Shown here one piece after another: positions 27,656-34,813 of a stretch of 34,813 bases of DNA (its first letter is position 1; every line of letters starts with the position of its first letter). The position numbers and the translations under genes were made by a program. The DNA comes from Cylindrotheca closterium. Its lineage: Eukaryota; Bacillariophyta; Bacillariophyceae; Bacillariales; Bacillariaceae. The DNA lies in NCBI GenBank assembly GCA_933822405.4, contig CAKOGP040000957.1:1-34813 (forward strand), written 5' to 3'. The notes under the pieces are model-generated. The model searched no databases and had not been told where the DNA came from. It was given only the letters and a program-made list of their open reading frames with translations.

Positions 27656-28799
27656 TGATGACGATGTTCAATCTCGGTGCCCTGAAATATTCAATTCACG
27701 TGCACACATCAGCGACAAAATGGGCGATACCAGCAGCCACATAGTCTATCATATGAAAAGGTCACTGTCCATGTGATCAGTTCACAGCTTTCTGGAGTGT
27801 TGACTAAAATGCACAGAATCAATCAAGCAAGCAAGCAAGCAAAACATAATATTCTCGTTTTTCATCTTGCGTGTAACTATTTGGCGTCAGTGTTTCGTAG
27901 ACCAGATTGTAACACGTTCTTCATTGGCAACTGAACATGATAGATATAGTATCACCAGGACGGGTATATCTGGTGAGCCTCTGATAATTGATGTATACCT
28001 ATACCTATATTTGACACAGTTTGTGTCAGCTTTCATTCCATTGCAATCGTTTGGCTTCAGTTGCTTACATTACAGGTTACGATAATACGGTACGGTATGG
28101 CATTGACTGATCAAAAACACTTCCTGTTGCGAGGTGTGTGGATTTTATGTGGCGTCACTGTTTGTTCTGGCGCAGAAAGACTTAGCCTACAACAGCAGTG
28201 CGGAACAATATATATATTTTGAAATTTGACGATAACGGAAGCGAACTTCTTCGGACATTTCCTCCCGTGTTACTGTGTACCGCCTGGAAATTGTGACCTT
28301 TTGACCAATAATTGCTGGAGAACTTCCACGGAACTTCTATCGTAGTTCTCGAAGTTGTGCGGTTTCGCAACTCTGCTACTCTTACTGATCGAGAGGATTG
28401 GGTCTTTTCGCGAGGGAGAGATTCAGTTCAAGCGCAAATGTGTTGAGGAGCGCAGGCAGTGGAGAATCCAAAGACTTAACAAACAGAACATCTGGACATT
28501 CCCGTCTTGATTCGTCGCGTTAGCAGGAGATTCAGTCTACTATAGACTTAATGGACGGAACACAACGGACATTCTAATAGATTTAGCAAGCTGAATCTTT
28601 GACAAACTTCCAGATTGCATGATGGAAGAAGTTTTTTTAGTTGGAATTTTTCTTACTCCTGAATGCGAACTGACAATAAGCCACAAATACGAAGGTTTCA
28701 GGACCACAGTTTGGTTTATTATTATTTTGATTGATTCTTATTTTGCCACACGTTTTCACACTTTCACAAATTCAAAACCTCAACAAAAGCAACACTAAC
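27656..28799. other. Intergenic region between the tandem MQSY genes
   Basis: Contains (CAAG)5 at 27824-27843, TACGGTA near 28087, and a weak local duplication around 28420-28577. No gene supported. Confidence 0.5.
27824..27843. repeat. (CAAG)5 microsatellite
   Basis: Five CAAG units, non-coding, about 170 bp after the stop of the 26621 gene. Confidence 0.95.
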
Positions 28800-29297
28800 A
28801 TGCAATCATATATTCAAAACTTGATGAACGATCACGCTATGGACCACGAAAAGGTCTGGATTGTCGATGACAATGCTCGCAGTCTTCGCTCTTCGGATCC
28901 TTTCCGTCGCATGGCCGCCAAAGCCAACCATCAATCTCCTGATGAAACAGACAGCGACGACAATGACAGACGTGCCCAGATGAGAGCAAGAGGTCCTCAA
29001 CGAAGTGACTCGGCCATTCCTTCAGGTGTGGAACGATCCGACCGAAGATGCTGGACATCTCGTCTACGAAGATCTGTGGGCTCGGAATACAAAGCACCTC
29101 GAACCACCGCCGCCATTGGACCACTCCAACGCAAGTGGTCCGATAACCGGGATTCTACCCTATGCTGCCCTGTCCGAAGGGACAGCCATGACATTATCAG
29201 TGTCGATCTGAATGCATTGGAGTTCGATTCCTCTGAATTCAACTCTGGCGAGTTCTCAATGGATTCCATCATGGAAGATCGCGAGTTCGAGAGATAG
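28800..29297 (+). CDS. Unknown MQSY...VVxDNA protein with RRxS sites, copy 2
   Basis: 165 residues, about half the length of its tandem relative at 26621. MQSYIQNLMNDHA and VWIVDDNARSL (residues 19-29) define the family. Basic sites follow: LRRSVG (89-94), YKAPRTT (97-103), LQRKWSDNRD (109-118) and PVRRDS (124-129). The C-terminus is acidic with three regularly spaced EF segments (LEFDSSEFNSGEFSMDS, 140-156). An in-frame non-ATG extension upstream is ignored; the ATG at 28800 reproduces the MQSY start of the relative. Function unknown. Confidence 0.75.
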   Translation: MQSYIQNLMNDHAMDHEKVWIVDDNARSLRSSDPFRRMAAKANHQSPDETDSDDNDRRAQMRARGPQRSDSAIPSGVERSDRRCWTSRLRRSVGSEYKAPRTTAAIGPLQRKWSDNRDSTLCCPVRRDSHDIISVDLNALEFDSSEFNSGEFSMDSIMEDREFER

Positions 29298-29765
29298 AAT
29301 CCAACTCCTGGAGAAACAAGCGACAGGAGATCAATTTTGGGTTTGTTTTGTAATGACTATTGTACCACTGTAAATTTTAAAGTTTCGAACTATTACCATT
29401 TACTACATTTATTTGTGTCTCTTGGCTTTTAGTTTCATTGCGATTCATTCCTACAGGTATATGTGTGTCTCGAAGATACAAGTGATTGCCTAGACTGAAT
29501 TGGATTGAATGTTATGGTCAGTACTGCCGTGCTCAATGAACCAACGGTACCATGCTGGATGACTTTTTTGTGTGCAATACCAATCCGAGTAGCGAAATAA
29601 GGCATCTTGAAATTTTGTAATCACAATTGCAGCTTTCTGCTTCTTACTGTATGCCATATGCCATATGCTATACGTAGGTGTTGTATGATTATCTGGATGA
29701 TCTGCGAGTTATGGCGAAATATTGCCATTATAGTTAGTTACTTTTATTTATTGATAGTTATTATG
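29298..29765. other. Convergent intergenic region
   Basis: AT-rich 3' space between the 28800 gene (plus) and the 29766 gene (minus). TACTGTA occurs near 29648. Nothing else seen. Confidence 0.5.
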
Positions 29766-30821
29766 TTAGATGGCTGTAACAATGTCTGAGTCGTCATGAA
29801 CGATTTGTGACTGTTGCGCGTATGGATGCTGAGGCTGGAACTGAGGCTGCTCCAAAGTAGGCGGCGAAGGTTGAGCAAACTGTGGCACTTGATGTTGCTG
29901 CTGTTGTTGTGGTGGAACTTGATGATGAGGATGATGGTGATGATGAAATTGCCCTTCTGATGATGACAACCCTTCTTGTGGACTCTGACGATACGACGAT
30001 GTCGTCAGTTCGGTTCCTCCTTCATAAGATCCATGTTGCTGAGAAGTCTTGAATGCCTCGACTAAGGCAACAAACTCTTGGGGCCGTGCGAGGCCATAAA
30101 CTAGAAACGATCGAGTTTTGCGAAAACCAATCTGTTCCATTGGTGCCAATGATCGTACTACCTGTACTTGCGTCAGGTCTGATCGCTCCATGTGACCACA
30201 CAGGTACTTTGTTGTCAAGTGAGCCTCACAGCTGTGAATGGTTTCAAAGGGGATTATGACAGTCATGGCCATTCCTTGATCGATCCGAATCCCTTCGGTA
30301 GTGATGGCCACGTGCTGTTCTCGTTGTTGCAGATCGGCACGATAGGCCATGGCCACAAAGAGAGCAGCAATCAACAAGAAGTAAAAGGATTGGACGTCAT
30401 CCAATATCACCAAGTCTTCATCTTGCTGTGTCTTGGCAACCCATACTCCCATGAAATAATACACAATAGCCAGCACAACCAGCAGAGCAGTAATCCTCAG
30501 AAAATGCCAAAACTGAAAGTTTCCAGCCAAATGTCCATTGCGATCAAAGACTGCTACAATTCCTGGCTTTCCCTGATAAAAATCATCCATCCATTGAAGT
30601 TGGCTCGCTTCCGGGATGTGTCGAAAGGAGGATGTGAAGATGGTTGTATTTGCTGCCGACTGATTCAGGGATTCTGCCAAGTTATTGTTATTATTATTAT
30701 GATCATTTTGTTGTCCTTGTAGTAACATGGGTGATCTAAAATTCAACGGACGAATGGAAGAGGATGAAGATGATTGTGCCGCCATTCCATCCTCTAGCGT
30801 TGAAACTGGAGCGTAAGACAT
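29766..30821 (-). CDS. Two-helix membrane protein with bacterial-PH-like segment and Gln/His-rich tail
   Basis: 351 residues. The N-terminal 65 residues are polar, with Ser and Asn runs. A conserved-looking part follows (IPEASQLQWMDDFYQGKPGIVAVFD split over 69-93). Two hydrophobic helices lie at about 108-129 (LRITALLVVLAIVYYFMGVW) and 145-162 (SFYFLLIAALFVAMAYRA). Right after helix 2 come beta-rich segments HVAITTEGIRIDQG (170-183) and TVIIPFETIHSCE (187-199). The arrangement of two helices followed by V-T-x-E-x-I...I-P-x-x-x-I resembles bacterial-type PH domains of the YdbT kind, so this is my best structural guess. The tail (about 265-351) is rich in Gln, His and Pro, with a five-His run. 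Location is some membrane; role unknown. Confidence 0.7.
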   Translation of the reverse strand: MSYAPVSTLEDGMAAQSSSSSSIRPLNFRSPMLLQGQQNDHNNNNNNLAESLNQSAANTTIFTSSFRHIPEASQLQWMDDFYQGKPGIVAVFDRNGHLAGNFQFWHFLRITALLVVLAIVYYFMGVWVAKTQQDEDLVILDDVQSFYFLLIAALFVAMAYRADLQQREQHVAITTEGIRIDQGMAMTVIIPFETIHSCEAHLTTKYLCGHMERSDLTQVQVVRSLAPMEQIGFRKTRSFLVYGLARPQEFVALVEAFKTSQQHGSYEGGTELTTSSYRQSPQEGLSSSEGQFHHHHHPHHQVPPQQQQQHQVPQFAQPSPPTLEQPQFQPQHPYAQQSQIVHDDSDIVTAI

Positions 30822-31387
30822 GTTTCAGGGGGGTTTCTCTTGTTGTTTGGTGGTTTAGTGATGTCGACTCGTTGGTTTCGCTTGGGTATGACACACAAAA
30901 AAGGGTAATAGGTATGATATATGATGATACCGTACGCATATAATTGATTTTGCGGAGAGACACTCAGAATTCCGGGCGCACGGACGTACGTCCAACCTTG
31001 TCCAATTTCCAAAATAGAACCTACAGTACTACCTGGTATTGTATATAGTTTGCACTTTACAGTACATTATAGTTTCAGCAGGGAATGTTTTCAATATCAA
31101 GTAGTATACATAAATTGTATACAAGTCTATCATGTTACTATCGAATCTATCGAATTTGTTTGTAGATTTCGGCAACCGTCATTTTCAATCTACTATATCA
31201 CCAGCCAGCGGTCGTCCTTGTTCCTTCCTCCTCGCTCCCTTGTCCTGAAGAATCAATCCATGATGGTAGGTCCTTCAGATTATGTATCGTTTCATAAATG
31301 ATGAATTTGACTGGACTCATACGATGACTTCTTCACTAGTCTGGGCGTGTACCCTACGGATGCAATGCTTCATCGTCCATCGTTGAA

Positions 31388-31409
31388 TTGATTGATTGAT
31401 TGATTGATT
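31388..31409. repeat. (TTGA)5 microsatellite
   Basis: Five TTGA units in non-coding DNA. Confidence 0.9.
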
Positions 31410-31454
31410 CACGCCGAACTCTCGTCCGCGTCGAATACTTTGTCTCCCATTACA

Positions 31455-31466
31455 GTACACGTGTAC
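31455..31466. promoter_or_regulatory. 12-bp palindrome GTACACGTGTAC, copy 3
   Basis: Identical to the copies at 9950 and 13710. TACCGGTA follows 93 bp downstream. Confidence 0.45.
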
Positions 31467-32535
31467 GGCCTCAGACTGAACAAACCAGTCAATCAAGAAT
31501 ATAGCACTATCGACAGTTTGTCCTATTGTACTCCTGAGTTGCATAGCCTAGCCTAGCCTACCGGTACATGGGTGCATCATGCCTCGCGCATAGCCAGCCA
31601 GCATGTCAAAAGAAAATTCTCAAAGTACTCGCTCGTCATCAGTATCCAATGGATACCAATTCGATAGCCAAGGTAAAACAACACTGTGAAAGCCCACTTT
31701 GATAGATACCATCTTTTGAAACGACTCTTGGTGAAAGAACAATGCGGATTTGTAGATGATATGTTCAATGTTCGCTCCACGAGTTGATTCTTCTTCTTGC
31801 GTGTATGCATACTCGCCTCGTGCGTCATTCAGTCAAGGTCTTGTTTTCCTGTTGGAGAACGGCGATGGCTAATGCATGTGGTAATTGGTCAACTTGAAAC
31901 TGCATCCAAAAGATCAGCAATCGGTCTGTCTTGACAACAGTACGATGCTGTATGATTGCCAGGACAACGAGGAGCATCATCACGACGGGAAGCAGCGGAA
32001 ATGATTGATGAGGATGATCATGTTTATAACATCAGCGGCTAGCAGTTGCCGAAAGAAGATCAGCATACAAAACGAAGTTCATGGCTTCAGTATATCATTT
32101 TGCTATCAGTATGGTCCAAGAGCGGTAGACTGACTCATGAGATCATCAACTATAACAATAAGATTCGGCAGCATAATACTCTGTTCAAACTACTACTGGT
32201 ACTGCACCAAAATACAGCTTATTTACCATAAATCTGATGCCGAGAGATTCCAATCGGACAGTATTCAGCCGTTACGCATTGCACTTTCTCGACGGCCTGA
32301 CAAATGGAAGTTTCAACGGCTCTAAGTGGATGGGCGGGAGAGTCATTTGTCCGAAGCTAAACAGACCTTTTGCACGTGTCATTTTGCACGGTAACAGTAA
32401 TTATTCGCGGCGGACGGCGGATCGGGAATGCTCGGCGCCGGCCAGGCACTGTGAATTTCAATCCACATCTTTGCCTCAGGTTTTTATTCGAATCACATCT
32501 ACCGATTACTGTTGGCATTCAGCAAAACAGTTAGG

Positions 32536-34249
32536 ATGGCAAGAAGGGCGCTGTCCAAATTGTCCTTTGAGCTTCCAGAAGACTTTTGTCCTTCTGAATA
32601 CGATGTAGTTTGCAGCTGGGCGCGCCAGAACTTTACATCAGGTGGGTCTAATAGTAGTGTGCTTTCATTTATTGTGCATCATCATCGTCATCATCATCAT
32701 CATTGTTGTTGTCATTTTGTGATTTTTGTTGACGCGAGCTTCATCAGCTTCTCATCCACAACTCTCTTTCTATCATCATCACCTTGCCTATATCATCTCA
32801 GCTGGCAACAAACGCCTGAGGGAAATCATTGTCATCAACACGAGCGCATACAAAAAGGCGAAATCGAAAATTGAAAAGGGGAAAATCATTGACGGCATTG
32901 TGGACAATGTTGTTGCAGCCTCGCCCTCCAAAACCGGATTCGTCAAGCGCGATAAAGGAAGTGGTAGATGGATGTTTATTGGACTTGACAAAGCTAAGGA
33001 TAAGGTGGGGCATGCCTTGCGTCAGGCAGCCAAGGATCGGTTCAAGAAATCCAAACAGGATGCTGCTGCTGCTGCTGCTGATTCTCCTTCTTGCGACAAT
33101 GTGGCGACTAAGGAAACCAAGCTGACCACGCATTCCGCCTTGCCAACTAGAGTCAGTATCGATTCGGAAAACTATGCGGCGAGATCAGCTCAATCCCATC
33201 ACTATCATCATCAACATCAGCATCACGGTCTCCTTGTTCATCATCCTCACCACCACCCATTATCCAATGCAGCTTGGTATCCGCACGCCGCTTCCTATCA
33301 TCATCCTCCACCACCACTGCCACCACCATCCATGGAGTACTATCATCGAAACTATCCTCACCATTTGGAAGGTTCCGCACCGTATGGCGTTCGACCATGG
33401 GCACCGTTTTCCGATCAAAGTAGGGATTATCCGGGCAATGACGCAATGGAAAAGGTGGAGCACGATGCCATGAGCGCCCCTGCTCATGATGGACGGAGTC
33501 TTTCTGCCTCGTCACTACCATCGTTGCATCATGAATCATCAGCATCACCACCTCATGAGCATCAACATCATCAACATCGAGTCGAACATCATCAGCACCA
33601 TCATCAAACACCACCAATGCCATATCCACCACCACCATATTCATACGGCACAAATCGAGCACCTGAACACTTATTGCCACGTCCATCACCACCCACCGAA
33701 TCTTCTTCCTCCTCTTCCGTTGCTCCTCCGCGTGGCTCACCCACATCGGTCATTCGAGAGGCTTACACAAGCTACTGTAATGTCAAGATGATGATTCCAC
33801 CAGAGGATTCCGAAAGACATCCCATGGCGTACCAGCACCAGCACAGTCCTCATGCCCATGCGGCGGCTCCTTATCCTCCTCATCCACATTATTATGGTCC
33901 TGCTGTAGTACCATCGGGACCACCGGCAGTATCACGAACTGCATCACCATCTGCCTCTGTTGGAACAGCACCCACCAGTAGTGCAGCTCAGAACGATGCC
34001 TTTGTCGATGGTGGTGCTGATCACCGAGGAGAAGAACCAATCATGAAACACAATAAGGAAGTTGCCACTGAACCACCGCATCCAGACGAATCATCCATCG
34101 TCTCTCATTACCAGCAATACAACCCACAGCAATACTATCATCATCCGGAACAACATCAGCATCAAAATGATCACGACCATCAACATCAACATTGTTCGCG
34201 CACTGCATCTCCATATGCTGCTACATCTCCGCCTCCCAGATCGCACTGA
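32536..34249 (+). CDS. DUF6824-type protein with long His/Pro/Ser-rich tail (two exons)
   Basis: Spliced as 32536-32641 plus 32802-34249, giving 517 residues. Residues about 20-116 form the domain I recognise as DUF6824, frequent in diatom proteins: SEYDVVCSWAR, then SAGNKRLREII (junction at A36), SAYKKAKSKIEKGKIIDGIVDNV, W92 in GRWMFIG, and KAKDKVGHALRQAAKDRF. The usual DVVCGRG-like turn reads DVVCSWAR here. An Ala run follows (GCT repeats at 33061). The remaining 390 residues are low complexity, rich in HH, PP and SS, with many His clusters that could bind metal. The fold is thought to be nuclear or nucleic-acid related, but this is not established. The ATG at 32536 is the first in frame before the domain. 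Confidence 0.8.
32642..32801 (+). other. Spliceosomal intron in the DUF6824 gene
   Basis: The donor is GTGGGT at 32642 and the acceptor is CTCAG ending at 32801 (160 bp, phase 1). Removal joins NFTS to A-GNKRLRE, restoring the conserved GNKR continuity. The intron holds a CATCAT microsatellite at about 32677-32703. Confidence 0.8.
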
Positions 34250-34676
34250 TTTAGAAGTGAGAGAAGAGCTGGTATACGCACCGTGGAATAGGGGCGTTGG
34301 ATGGAACCACGATTGATGATCGATTGTTTACATTCAAATTTTTATCCAATTCAGCACAACCCAATACATCACACTTCACACCGCAAACAAAAACAAAAAC
34401 ACTTGCAAGCTAGAGCATAGTCCTATGCTTAATTGGATGGATTTTTTCGACCGGGAAGATAGGAAGTGGGAATCAGCCAGCTAAATAAGAAATGCAAACA
34501 ACTCTTTTTATGCGTACTGTCCCATTTTAAAAAAAAGTAATACAGGCAATATGAAACACTATCATGGGGCAAGTCTTGGCATCAGCATCACAGTAGTTTA
34601 AATACATACAGGAGCAAGTGGCAAGACGTTAATACAAACAATCAATAAACGTCGGATAATTATTAATACTTATCTG
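34250..34676. other. Intergenic region at the right side
   Basis: Probable 3' UTR of the DUF6824 gene, then AT-rich sequence. No gene or repeat of note. Confidence 0.5.
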
Positions 34677-34813
34677 TCATATAATGGCAGAAGCTCCATC
34701 TGATGGAACAAGAAAGAGCAAGCCAACAAGGGTACTGATGGGAACTAGGAAGGATGCAAACTTCTTTGGATTGAACAGTCCAGCACTCACGGCGTTGACA
34801 GCTTCACAAAATA
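34677..34813 (-). CDS. Possible 3' end of a gene running off the window
   Basis: On the minus strand 44 codons are open to a stop at 34677-34679. They encode a hydrophobic C-terminus with segments NPKKFASFLVPISTLVGLL and FLVPSDGASAII, which looks like a final membrane helix. The plus strand is also open from an ATG at 34684 (MAEAPSDGTRKSKPTRV and on), so strand is unsettled. I favour minus because of the membrane-like composition. No family recognised. Confidence 0.35.
   Translation of the reverse strand, partial: FCEAVNAVSAGLFNPKKFASFLVPISTLVGLLFLVPSDGASAII

Larger units (their letters stand above)
30822..32535. other. Intergenic region, 1.7 kb
   Basis: Contains TACAGTA near 31022, 31060 and 31451, the palindrome at 31455, TACCGGTA at 31559, a (TTGA)5 run at 31388-31409 and the duplicated word TAGCCTAGCCTA next to TACCGGTA. 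No gene supported. Confidence 0.5.

Noticed and set aside
28420..28577. Possible local duplication (AGATTCAGT ... GGACATTC twice)
   Set aside because: Matches are too short and broken to call a repeat by eye.
33153..33746. 197-codon minus-strand frame over the His-rich tail
   Set aside because: Val/Asp/Met-rich shadow of CAT/CAC codons.

Overview
The window reads as nuclear DNA of a photosynthetic stramenopile, most probably a (pennate) diatom, taken from a draft assembly with one N gap (12319-13194). Reasons: two tandem heat-shock-factor (HSF) type genes, a class strongly expanded in diatoms; a gene with the diatom-rich domain I recognise as DUF6824; a STAND/AAA_16 ATPase; single-exon or one-intron genes with short GT-AG introns (80-160 bp); no operons or Shine-Dalgarno logic; Ser-, Lys- and His-rich disordered proteins; and roughly balanced base composition. 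The species call is inference.

Layout. 1-2.5 kb: two compact tandem HSFs (496-1208 and 1757-2531) with the same phase-1 intron position and a shared acidic tail. 3.8-16.4 kb: an accessory block of short intron-less genes on both strands, with long non-coding spacers. Five of them (3831-4223, 6322-6585, 7552-7977, 10746-11210, 15959-16393 minus) share a hydrophobic [S/N][L/I/V][F/L]LP motif followed by L[A/R]PR. Two others (5148-5726 minus, 8371-9057 minus) share a different C-terminal signature, CRP[V/I]PxPPRLPxVPxG. A phytocyanin-like, probably GPI-anchored blue-copper protein (13832-14611) sits inside this block.

17.3-25.9 kb, minus strand: a 1130-residue STAND ATPase with a helical-repeat tail, a membrane-anchored RING-H2 protein, and a 664-residue disordered protein with six short internal repeats. 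26.6-29.3 kb, plus strand: a tandem pair of unknown proteins beginning MQSY with a V-V-x-D-N-A motif and basic RRxS/T sites. 29.8-30.8 kb minus: a two-helix membrane protein with a bacterial-PH-like segment. 32.5-34.2 kb plus: a two-exon DUF6824 protein with a long His/Pro/Ser-rich tail. The right edge clips a possible further gene.

How the genes may work together is mostly inference. The HSFs, the DUF6824 protein and the many small basic proteins with nuclear-localisation-like patches suggest nuclear regulation. The RING protein is a candidate membrane ubiquitin ligase. No metabolic pathway is encoded. The most interesting material is the set of small, apparently undescribed protein families at 3.8-16.4 kb and 23.9-29.3 kb, and a set of over-represented self-complementary intergenic words: TACCGGTA nine times, GTACACGTGTAC three times, and TAC-N-GTA many times.
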